Source: an uncultured Parasphingopyxis sp. (lineage in GTDB: Bacteria > Pseudomonadota > Alphaproteobacteria > Sphingomonadales > Sphingomonadaceae). From it: DNA of 13,098 nucleotides. The stretch covers positions 1 through 13,098 of the forward strand of contig CAJQMX010000021.1 in assembly GCA_905479515.1 (NCBI GenBank), read 5' to 3'. Positions 7,432-13,098 of the stretch are shown piece after piece. A program made the position numbers and the translations under genes. Under the pieces are notes generated by a model. It saw only the letters and a list, made by a program, of their open reading frames with translations. It did not search any database and was not told where the DNA came from. Positions within the stretch are counted from its first letter, which is position 1. The number at the start of each line of letters is the position of its first letter.

Positions 7432-7513
7432 TTAAAGTGCCCTTGATTTCATATGCTGGTCATCACATAGCCGCGCCGCAGCATATTTCGAACCTGCCCA
7501 GAAGGAACTGTTC

Positions 7514-7831
7514 ATGCCCAAGCTTATTGTCGTCAATCGCGATGGCGAAGAAACCACCGTCGATGCGGATAACGGCCTCACTGTGATGGAAGTAATCCGG
7601 GACAATGGCTTTGACGAACTCCTTGCGCTGTGTGGTGGCTGCTGTTCATGCGCGACTTGCCATGTCCATGTCGATCCGGAATTTGCGGCCAAACTTCCCG
7701 AGATGGATGAAGACGAGAATGATCTCCTCGAAAGCTCGGACCATCGCAACGAAACATCGCGCCTGTCATGCCAGATCCCGTTCGATGACGAACTGGACGG
7801 CCTGAAGGTCACGATCGCGCAGGAAGACTAA
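7514..7831 (+). CDS. 2Fe-2S ferredoxin, adrenodoxin/plant-type fold
   Basis: The product is 105 residues. The cluster ligands are Cys40, Cys46, Cys49 (C-x5-C-x2-C inside [15 protein letters not shown]) and Cys86 in RLSCQIPF. It belongs to the adrenodoxin-like group that passes electrons to cytochrome P450s, Rieske-type oxygenases or Fe-S assembly; no such partner is in the window. Two further cysteines, 43 and 44, sit in the ligand loop. The acidic segment [13 protein letters not shown] is the usual partner-docking helix. AAGGA at 7502-7506 is a good ribosome site for ATG 7514. It converges on rlmB with 14 bases between the stops and no hairpin. Confidence 0.93.
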   Translation: MPKLIVVNRDGEETTVDADNGLTVMEVIRDNGFDELLALCGGCCSCATCHVHVDPEFAAKLPEMDEDENDLLESSDHRNETSRLSCQIPFDDELDGLKVTIAQED

Positions 7832-7845
7832 ACCGGCTTCCGCCT

Positions 7846-8586
7846 CTATCCGCTGGTTGCGGCGGCATAGAGCGCAATCGCAGCAGCATTCGAAACATTC
7901 AGGCTTTCGATTTTATCGCTGATTGGCAGGCGGGCAATGGCGTCGCAATGGCTGGCCGTATTTGGCCGCATGCCCGCGCCCTCCGCGCCGAGGATCAGCG
8001 CCACACGCTTGCTGCCTAATGCATCCGACAATGTCAGCTCGCCTTCCCCGGCGAGCCCGATCCGCCAGAAACCGGCCTCGGCAATCTGATCCAAAGCCCG
8101 GGCGAGATTGACGACGCGGCACCAGGGTAGCACCTCCAATGCGCCAGAAGCGGACTTGGCGAGTGCGCCTGATTCGGGCGGTGCATGCCGGTCCTGCGTC
8201 ACCAGGCCCAGCGCGTTGAAGGCGAGGGCGGAGCGCATGATCGCGCCCGCATTATGGGGGTCCGTCACCTGATCGAGGATCACCAGCGGGCGTCCGTCTT
8301 CGGCACTTTCAAGAAGATCCTCGATGCCGATATCCTCAAGCGGTTCGACTTCGATCACCAGGCCCTGATGCGGTGCGTCTTGCGGGACGAGCCGGCCAAG
8401 GTCTGCAACGCCCGCCATTTCAAGCTGCAGGCCGGGGGGCACATCAATGCCCGCAATCCCCTCATGCGTCGCCCAGAGCTTGCGAATCGTCCGCGCTGGA
8501 TTGTCCATTGCGGCGAGCACAGCGTGCCGCCCCCAGAAGCGTGGTGCGCGGCTCTCGCGCTGTTTTGCCTTGCGTCTCTTTGCCAT
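7846..8586 (-). CDS. rlmB: 23S rRNA (guanosine-2'-O-)methyltransferase, TrmH/SpoU family
   Basis: A 246-residue SPOUT methyltransferase. The N-terminus (FWGRHAVLAAM onwards, ~17-80) is the SpoU substrate-binding domain. The knotted catalytic domain has motif 1 DPHNAGAIMRSA (109-120, Asn112 and Arg118), motif 2 LILGAEGAGMRP (198-209) and motif 3 PISDKIESLNVSNAAAIALY (221-240). RlmB methylates G2251 in the peptidyl-transferase region of 23S rRNA using S-adenosylmethionine. RlmB is favoured over TrmH because of the N-terminal domain and the SLNVSNAAA form of motif 3. The basic start MAKRRKAKQR is an RNA-contact extension. tRNA-Tyr lies just upstream on the opposite strand, a common neighbour of rlmB in this lineage. 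Confidence 0.93.
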   Translation of the reverse strand: MAKRRKAKQRESRAPRFWGRHAVLAAMDNPARTIRKLWATHEGIAGIDVPPGLQLEMAGVADLGRLVPQDAPHQGLVIEVEPLEDIGIEDLLESAEDGRPLVILDQVTDPHNAGAIMRSALAFNALGLVTQDRHAPPESGALAKSASGALEVLPWCRVVNLARALDQIAEAGFWRIGLAGEGELTLSDALGSKRVALILGAEGAGMRPNTASHCDAIARLPISDKIESLNVSNAAAIALYAAATSG

Positions 8587-8612
8587 GGGGCCATGCTTTC
8601 TAGTAACCGGCG

Positions 8613-8641
8613 TTGACAGGCAAGCGGTGTTTCGCCATTGA
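8613..8641 (+). promoter_or_regulatory. Weak candidate promoter of tRNA-Tyr
   Basis: TTGACA (8613-8618) is a perfect -35 box. At 17 bases the -10 position reads CATTGA, a poor match, and the transcript would carry about 48 bases of leader before the tRNA. No better promoter was seen between rlmB and the tRNA. Confidence 0.25.
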
Positions 8642-8695
8642 GCCGCCCTTCACCGCGCTTTGGTTGCATTGCCAGGACGCGAGGTTGATCCCGAT

Positions 8696-8781
8696 GGACG
8701 GGTGGCCGAGTGGTTAAAGGCAGCAGACTGTAAATCTGCCCGCGTAAGCGTACGCTGGTTCGAATCCAGCCCCGTCCACCA
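8696..8781 (+). tRNA. tRNA-Tyr (anticodon GTA)
   Basis: A class II tRNA with a long variable arm. The acceptor stem GGACGGG (8696-8702) pairs with CCCGTCC (8771-8777). The anticodon stem GCAGA/TCTGC encloses the loop CTGTAAA with GTA at 8730-8732. The variable arm is CCGCGTAAGCGTACG-like, and the T arm contains GGTTCGAATCC. The discriminator is A8778 and CCA is encoded at 8779-8781. Confidence 0.97.
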
Positions 8782-8800
8782 TCACTGAAATCAGAGAATT

Positions 8801-8818
8801 GAAAATGCCGCCGGCATT
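8801..8818 (-). terminator. Intrinsic terminator of the DUF4019-like gene
   Basis: AATGCC (8804-8809) and GGCATT (8813-8818) form a six-pair stem with a three-base loop. Read on the minus strand the stem is followed by TTTCAATT. Two bases of the gene's TAA stop (8819-8817) lie in the stem. Short but well placed. Confidence 0.4.
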
Positions 8819-9410
8819 AGCGGTTGATATCGGATGCACGCGGCCGGTATCGGCGTTCGTCCGATTCCGTCATGATGACGCTGGTTTCACCAAAGGGGCG
8901 GTTGAGCAATGTGCCTCCGCCGAAAACCCATTGATCCCCTGACAGCGCCATGGCGACATATTCGGGCTGTGGTGGTGCTGCATTTTCATATTCGGTTTGC
9001 ACCGTGAAAAAGACGTAATCTATGCCCGGGCGGTAGCAATGGCCTTGCTCGGAACAGGGCAATTGGTCCGCTATCACCTCAGCCCCGCCGCCGATTGTGT
9101 AGGAAAGCAAGGCGCCATCGTTCCTCTGCGCGTTCCTCATCACGCGATTCCAAAGACGGCGAGGGCGCCATCGCCTTATGCGCGGATGAGTAAGGCGCCA
9201 CTGCTCGGCATATTCGCCGGTTTGATACGCCTCGATCCAGGAGATCAGAGCTTCGTGGGCGTTTGCGACATTTATCGATACTGCTGCTTCTGCCGGTTGA
9301 GTCTGGGCGGTTGCGGGGATTTCCATCGCCGCGCCGAGCGCACAGGCAAAAAAGAGACAGACGGTGCCCGTTTGACGCCCTGTTCTTGGCAATCTGTTTA
9401 TGAGTGCCAT
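8817..9410 (-). CDS. Secreted DUF4019-like protein
   Basis: From ATG 9410 the protein has 197 residues. The N-terminus looks like a signal peptide: arginines at 6, 9 and 12, a hydrophobic core ~16-31 (TVCLFFACALGAAM) and a cleavable ATAQ near 33-36, so it is probably periplasmic. Residues ~50-171 fit the DUF4019 pattern: SWIEAYQTGEYAEQW, then an Arg/Trp-rich segment (RIRRWRPRRLWNRV), Leu-Pro, an aromatic strand YVFFTVQTEY, and WVFGGG near the end. Cys119 and Cys125 could form a disulfide. Function unknown. The frame stays open upstream to 9872, but that part is antisense to the neighbouring hydrolase; ATG 9461 is a possible longer start. Ribosome sites at both starts are weak. Confidence 0.78.
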   Translation of the reverse strand: MALINRLPRTGRQTGTVCLFFACALGAAMEIPATAQTQPAEAAVSINVANAHEALISWIEAYQTGEYAEQWRLTHPRIRRWRPRRLWNRVMRNAQRNDGALLSYTIGGGAEVIADQLPCSEQGHCYRPGIDYVFFTVQTEYENAAPPQPEYVAMALSGDQWVFGGGTLLNRPFGETSVIMTESDERRYRPRASDINR

Positions 9411-9633
9411 TGGATCATCAATCTTAAGACGGATGAGTTCGCAAACATGGCCATAATTCATTGGCTCACGCTTCGATTTTCGCAATCGTGAAGCGACAAA
9501 GCCGTGAATCCGGTCGATGAAATGCTCTGTTTCGGAAGAAAAGCGATCCGGGTCCGTTGCTCCCAGGCTGCGGCTTTCAGGCGCGACAAACGGCATTTTG
9601 TCCCTATAACCTGTGCTCAGGGGAGACAGGATA

Positions 9634-10524
9634 ATGCAGCTAGTCGCAAACGGTATCAGCCTAGAGGTTGAGGACCATGGCAATAGGGGCGATCCGGCGC
9701 TGCTGTTGGTCATGGGGTTTTCCGGCCAGCTTTCCCTGTGGCCTGATGCCTTTGTCGACGGGCTTGTTGAGCGCGGTTTCCGGGTCATCCGCTTCGACAA
9801 CCGCGATATCGGCCTGTCGCACAAGCTGGACGGTGTGAAAGCGCCCCATCCGATCTGGCAGTTGCTCGTCAAACGCTTCTTTCCGGGCCGCCGGATGGCG
9901 CCCTATCGGTTGACCGATATGGCGGCGGATGCGGTTGGCGTGCTGGATGCGCTGGAGATTGAACGCGCGCATGTGCTTGGCGTTTCGATGGGCGGGATGA
10001 TTGCGCAAATCCTTGCCGCAGAATATCCGGACCGGGTCTTGTCCCTCATGCCGGTGATGACATCAACCAACGCGCCGGGCCTTCCCAGTCCTGACAGCGC
10101 AGTCCGAAAAGCGTTGATCAAGGCAGCACGCAACCGGCCGGCAACCGCTGAGGAAGCATTGGCATCGGGCATGCAGTTTTTCACCGTGATCGGTTCGCCG
10201 GGAGGGGAAGAGCGCCGCGCGGAGATCGAGGAATTGATGCGCAAGAATGTCGAACGCAGCTTTTATCCCGAAGGCCCGTCACGCCAGATGGCAGCGATCA
10301 TCGATACCGGAAATCTGCGGCCATGGGCGGCGCGGGTGCAGGCCGATACGCTGGTGATTCACGGGGCGGACGATCCACTCATCCCTTATGCCTGCGGTGA
10401 GGATGTTGCCGACCATATCGGCGGCGCCCGCTTTGAACTGGTCCAGGGCATGGGCCATGATCTGCCGCAGAACAAACATGCGGAGCTGACCGATATGGTG
10501 GTGAAGCATTGTCTGGGAGCCTGA
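9634..10524 (+). CDS. Alpha/beta hydrolase, RdmC-like
   Basis: The protein has 296 residues and no signal peptide. VMGFSGQLSLWP (26-37) is the oxyanion region, FDNRDIGLSHKLDG (54-67) is the signature of the RdmC-like (aclacinomycin methylesterase-related) subgroup, Ser118 is the nucleophile in GVSMGGMIAQ, Asp247 the acid in HGADDPLIP, and His275 the base in GMGHDLP. The true substrate is unknown; subgroup members are carboxylesterases of varied use. ATG 9634 has AGGGGAGA at 9619-9626 upstream; an earlier GTG at 9613 falls before that site. TATAAC at 9605-9610 is a possible -10 box but no matching -35 was found. It is divergent from the DUF4019-like gene across 223 bases. Confidence 0.9.
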   Translation: MQLVANGISLEVEDHGNRGDPALLLVMGFSGQLSLWPDAFVDGLVERGFRVIRFDNRDIGLSHKLDGVKAPHPIWQLLVKRFFPGRRMAPYRLTDMAADAVGVLDALEIERAHVLGVSMGGMIAQILAAEYPDRVLSLMPVMTSTNAPGLPSPDSAVRKALIKAARNRPATAEEALASGMQFFTVIGSPGGEERRAEIEELMRKNVERSFYPEGPSRQMAAIIDTGNLRPWAARVQADTLVIHGADDPLIPYACGEDVADHIGGARFELVQGMGHDLPQNKHAELTDMVVKHCLGA

Positions 10525-10569
10525 GCGGACAATTTTCCGCAATTGATGGTGCTGAGGCACAGCATGATA

Positions 10570-10598
10570 TTGCCATTGGCGCAGCAACCGACTAACCC
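10570..10598 (+). promoter_or_regulatory. Candidate promoter of tRNA-Gly
   Basis: TTGCCA (10570-10575) matches the -35 consensus at five of six positions. After 17 bases comes TAACCC (10593-10598), a weak -10, then a GC-rich discriminator CCGCCTCGCG as often seen at stable-RNA promoters. Transcription would start about 10-12 bases before the mature tRNA. Confidence 0.35.
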
Positions 10599-10616
10599 CC
10601 GCCTCGCGCTTGGCGA

Positions 10617-10690
10617 GCGGGTATAGCTCAATGGTAGAGCACTAGCCTTCCAAGCTTGTGATGCGGGTTCGATCCCCGCTACCCGCTCCA
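10617..10690 (+). tRNA. tRNA-Gly (anticodon TCC)
   Basis: 74 bases with encoded CCA (10688-10690). The acceptor stem GCGGGTA (10617-10623) pairs with TACCCGC (10680-10686) and the discriminator is T10687. The D stem is GCTC/GAGC, and the T stem GCGGG/CCCGC encloses TTCGATC. The anticodon loop CTTCCAA carries TCC at 10649-10651. The anticodon stem CTAGC/GCTTG has a T-T mismatch at its second pair (10643/10657). Confidence 0.96.
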
Positions 10691-10742
10691 GCGTTTCACC
10701 AAGCCCCCTGCGCATCCTGATGCACCTGCCATAGCGGCATAC

Positions 10743-11156
10743 TCACGGCTTTTGCGTCACGCGGGAAACCGTGATGACGCGGGATTGTCCATTGGCATAG
10801 GGCCATGTGATGGATGCACCTTCGGCCATGCCGATAAGGGCCGCGCCCATTGGGGTGAGGATTGAAATCGCGCCCGTATCGGTATCGGCATCCGCCGGGA
10901 GAACAAGCTGCACTGTGCGGGGTTCGCTGGCTTTCTCATCCAGGAAGGAAACGCGCGAACCGATGGTTACAACATCAGTGGGGAGGTCTTTCGCCGAACA
11001 TATCTCGGCGCGCTCAATCTCCTCCAGCAGCATGGCCGCAAGACCGGGCGATCGGCTCTCAACAGACATCGCCAGCCCTTCCAGAAGATCGCAATCCGTG
11101 TCGAGTAGGGTGATTGCCGGTTTGACTACATTTTCAAGCGTTGTTGCCTGATCCAT
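10743..11156 (-). CDS. rnk: Nucleoside diphosphate kinase regulator Rnk (GreA/GreB family)
   Basis: From ATG 11156 the product has 137 residues. The N-terminal ~55 residues form a short helical region in place of the long coiled coil of GreA. The C-terminal GreA/GreB FKBP-like domain carries DVVTIGSRVSFLD, then SILTPMGAALIGM, then ITWPYANGQSRVITV. This is the Rnk pattern: a factor that binds RNA polymerase near the secondary channel but lacks the long finger needed to stimulate transcript cleavage. In E. coli and Pseudomonas, Rnk affects nucleoside diphosphate kinase levels. An in-frame TTG at 11168 would add four residues; ATG is preferred although the upstream GGA is weak. No ndk gene is in the window. 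Confidence 0.88.
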   Translation of the reverse strand: MDQATTLENVVKPAITLLDTDCDLLEGLAMSVESRSPGLAAMLLEEIERAEICSAKDLPTDVVTIGSRVSFLDEKASEPRTVQLVLPADADTDTGAISILTPMGAALIGMAEGASITWPYANGQSRVITVSRVTQKP

Positions 11157-11250
11157 TGCATTATCCAATCTCGGTATCGTGATATGTAGCGGAGCAACGA
11201 AGCCGTGTTTCGGGCGCCGTTCGCATTGCTGATGTGAATTATCGGGGTGA

Positions 11251-11306
11251 GGGGCGCTCCAGCTTCGATCGGCCTTCGCCGCCTACGAAACTGGAGCTAG
11301 GGGCGC
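11251..11306. repeat. Inverted repeat flanked by 7-base direct repeats
   Basis: GCTCCAGCTTCG (11256-11267) and CGAAACTGGAGC (11286-11297) pair at 11 of 12 positions around an 18-base loop. GGGGCGC occurs on both sides, at 11251-11257 and 11300-11306. It could be a structured 5' leader, an operator, or a tiny palindromic repeat insertion. Confidence 0.55.
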
Positions 11307-11353
11307 GTGAGCAGCTGCCCTGACGGCGTCAGATTATATGCGAGAGAAAATAC

Positions 11354-11380
11354 GCTGGCCATGAAAGCCAAGCTGGCCAT
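11354..11380 (+). repeat. Two direct copies of GCTGGCCAT, 18 bases apart
   Basis: Copies at 11354-11362 and 11372-11380; each contains the palindrome TGGCCA. The spacing is just under two helical turns, so the copies would lie on nearly the same face of DNA. May be binding sites for a dimeric regulator of the 11491 gene, or chance. Confidence 0.35.
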
Positions 11381-11490
11381 TCCATCGCCAAAGTCAAGCC
11401 ATGGCCTGTGCAATCCCGGCATGGCCGAACTGTGCGGATGTCTTTATCATGCGCGGCATAGGTAGATGATATGGCACAAGGTTTCGGTTC

Positions 11491-13098
11491 ATGACGGTTG
11501 TTTTGAGTATGCTGCAGCGGCTGATCGTTCCGCTTTTCATTCTTGCTCTCACCCTCCTGTTTCTTCTCGCGCCGGATAGTTTCTCATGGCTGCGATGGGG
11601 GCTGGTGGTCACCGTTCCGCTGCTCGCCGTTGCGCTGTGGGATATGGTTCAGTCCCGCCACACGCTGCGGCGCAACTATCCGCTGCTGGCCCGTGCGCGG
11701 TGGCTGTTTGAGGATCTGCGGCCCTATTTGCGCGCCTATATCGTTGAGGGCGATCTCGAAGGGCGGCCCTTTTCGCACAGCGCACGGGCGCTCGTGTATC
11801 AGCGGTCGAAAGATACGATTTCAAGCCATCCGTTCGGCACTGAACTCGATGTCTATTCCGACGAATATGAGTGGCTCAGCCATTCGATCGTTCCCAGTAT
11901 CGGCCTGCCGGATCATTTCCGCGTTGATATTGGTGGCCCGCAATGCGCGCAGCCCTATTCCGCCTCCGTCCTCAATATCTCGGCGATGAGCTATGGATCG
12001 CTGGGGGACCGGGCGATTGAGGCGCTTAATCTTGGCGCGCAGATGGGCGGCTTTTATCACGATACCGGCGAAGGATCGTTCAGCAAATATCACGCGAAGC
12101 ATGGCGGTGATATCGTCTGGCAGATCGCCAGCGGCTATTTCGGCTGCCGTGACGGCTGGGGGCAGTTTGATCCGGACAAGTTCGCAGCCACCGCCCAGAA
12201 TGATCAGATCAAGATGATTGAGCTCAAGCTGAGCCAGGGCGCGAAGCCCGGCCATGGCGGCGTCCTGCCCGGGCAGAAGGTGACGGTGGAAATCGCCGCA
12301 ACCCGCGGCATTCCGGTGGGCGAAGACTGTATTTCACCGGCCGGGCACAGCGCCTTCAAGACACCGCGAGAGATGCTGGAATTTGTGGCGAAGCTTCGCC
12401 AGCTATCGGGCGGCAAGCCGGTGGGCATCAAATTGTGTGTCGGCCAGCCGCATGAGATTTTCGCGATCATGAAGGCCATGCTGGCGAGCGAAATCCTGCT
12501 CGATTACATCGTGGTCGATGGAGCGGAAGGCGGCACGGGCGCGGCCCCGGTTGAATTTTCCAACCGGGTTGGCATGCCGATGCGCGAGGGGGTTATACTC
12601 GTCAACAATGCGCTGGTCGGCTGCGGCCTGAAAGACCGGATCAGGATCGGCGCGGCGGGCAAGGTGTATAGCGCGTCCGGACTGGCGATGAATGCAGCGG
12701 TCGGCGCGGACTGGTCCAATGCCGGCCGCGCTTTCATGTTCTCACTGGGCTGTGTGCAATCGCTGCGCTGCCATGTCGGCACCTGCCCGACCGGCATTGC
12801 GACCCATGATCCATCCCGCCAGCGCGGGTTGGTGATCGGTGACAAGGCGAAGCGCGTGGCGGAGTTTCACAAGCAAACCGTGGCATCACTTACCGAAATC
12901 GTTGCCGCGATGGGGCTCGAGCATCCGGGTGAAATTCGCCCGCACCACCTGCATGAGCGCACCAATGCGACCGAATCCAACTCGATCGACCATATCTATC
13001 CGTTCCTGAAGGAAGGGGTGCTGCTGACCGCGCCAGAGGATACGCCCTATGCCAATTATTGGGCGGCCGCCGATGCCGACAGTTTCACCGCGCAGAGC
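11491..13098 (+). CDS. Membrane-anchored FMN-binding glutamate-synthase-family protein (3' end outside window)
   Basis: 536 codons are in the window with no stop; family members are usually not much longer, so it is nearly complete. Residues 11-27 and 33-51 are two hydrophobic segments that would anchor it in the inner membrane. The rest is the glutamate synthase central barrel: NISAMSYGSLG (153-163), KPGHGGVLPG (252-261), the FMN-site loop DGAEGGTGAAPVEF (343-356), and a 3Fe-4S site Cys421, Cys427, Cys432 (C-x5-C-x4-C in GCVQSLRCHVGTCPTG). The glutaminase domain of GltB is absent, so it cannot use glutamine as glutamate synthase does unless a partner supplies it; the true reaction is not established. 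CAAGG nine to ten bases before ATG 11491 is the ribosome site. Confidence 0.92.
   Translation, partial: MTVVLSMLQRLIVPLFILALTLLFLLAPDSFSWLRWGLVVTVPLLAVALWDMVQSRHTLRRNYPLLARARWLFEDLRPYLRAYIVEGDLEGRPFSHSARALVYQRSKDTISSHPFGTELDVYSDEYEWLSHSIVPSIGLPDHFRVDIGGPQCAQPYSASVLNISAMSYGSLGDRAIEALNLGAQMGGFYHDTGEGSFSKYHAKHGGDIVWQIASGYFGCRDGWGQFDPDKFAATAQNDQIKMIELKLSQGAKPGHGGVLPGQKVTVEIAATRGIPVGEDCISPAGHSAFKTPREMLEFVAKLRQLSGGKPVGIKLCVGQPHEIFAIMKAMLASEILLDYIVVDGAEGGTGAAPVEFSNRVGMPMREGVILVNNALVGCGLKDRIRIGAAGKVYSASGLAMNAAVGADWSNAGRAFMFSLGCVQSLRCHVGTCPTGIATHDPSRQRGLVIGDKAKRVAEFHKQTVASLTEIVAAMGLEHPGEIRPHHLHERTNATESNSIDHIYPFLKEGVLLTAPEDTPYANYWAAADADSFTAQS

Larger units (their letters stand above)
11157..11490. other. 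334-base intergenic region between rnk and the glutamate-synthase-like gene
   Basis: The two flanking genes diverge, so both promoters should lie here. Visible are an inverted repeat flanked by GGGGCGC (11251-11306), the odd palindrome TGACG-G-CGTCA (11321-11331), a TTATAT box (11334-11339) that could be a -10, direct repeats of GCTGGCCAT, and AAGG before ATG 11491. No convincing gene was found. Confidence 0.6.

Noticed and set aside
9411..9872. N-terminal extension of the DUF4019-like frame
   Set aside because: Much of it is antisense to the 9634 hydrolase; a signal peptide starts at 9410, which is where a secreted protein should begin.
10525..10540. GCGGA/TCCGC hairpin after the RdmC-like hydrolase
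   Set aside because: Only five pairs and no T-run after it; not enough for a terminator call.
10712..10723. GCATC-CT-GATGC palindrome after tRNA-Gly
   Set aside because: A two-base loop cannot form an RNA hairpin and the dyad is short enough to be chance.
11361..11465. 34-codon frame upstream of the glutamate-synthase-like gene
   Set aside because: No ribosome site at a suitable distance and no recognisable peptide features; it contains one of the direct repeats.
11394..11612. 72-residue minus-strand frame
   Set aside because: It overlaps the N-terminal membrane region of the 11491 gene and has no family resemblance.

Overview
The window reads as ordinary chromosomal DNA of a GC-rich alphaproteobacterium, most likely a sphingomonad (Sphingomonadales). 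This rests on protein style (a BkdB-type E2, Rnk, a DUF4019-like secreted protein, an adrenodoxin-type ferredoxin), dense gene packing, weak Shine-Dalgarno sequences and CCA-encoded tRNA genes. No insertion sequence, prophage, CRISPR array or rRNA was seen. Lineage is inferred from similarity by eye, not from a database search.

Layout. 1-373 is the 3' end of an E2 acyltransferase of a branched-chain 2-oxoacid dehydrogenase complex. 531-2171 is the most unusual gene: a single-pass membrane protein with a cytoplasmic TIR domain, a proline-rich linker, one membrane helix, an LprI/DUF1311-like domain, a second proline-rich linker and a TonB-type C-terminal domain. Facing it, and sharing its stop region, is a minus-strand block: an alpha/beta hydrolase (6227-5319), S-formylglutathione hydrolase (5276-4443), an AI-2E family permease (4368-3322) and a PLP aminotransferase (3325-2168). 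The last two overlap by ATGA and form an operon with a plausible promoter at 4396-4424.

6457-6789 encodes a small PilZ protein with both c-di-GMP motifs. It converges on an AlkA-type DNA glycosylase (7431-6814), which is divergent from a 2Fe-2S ferredoxin (7514-7831). The ferredoxin in turn converges on the 23S rRNA 2'-O-methyltransferase rlmB (8586-7846). tRNA-Tyr(GTA) lies at 8696-8781. Next come a secreted DUF4019-like protein (9410-8817), a divergent RdmC-like hydrolase (9634-10524), tRNA-Gly(TCC) at 10617-10690 and rnk (11156-10743).

A 334-base gene-free stretch (11157-11490) holds a hairpin-forming inverted repeat and short direct repeats. The window ends inside a membrane-anchored, FMN/3Fe-4S glutamate-synthase-like protein that starts at 11491.

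Most genes are housekeeping and not obviously one pathway. The candidate for a little-described system is the TIR / LprI-like / TonB-C protein. Its layout suggests a one-protein envelope sensor with a cytoplasmic TIR effector; that role is inference. Its membrane helix lacks the Ser/His pair a genuine TonB uses to couple to ExbB/ExbD, so it is probably not an energy transducer.
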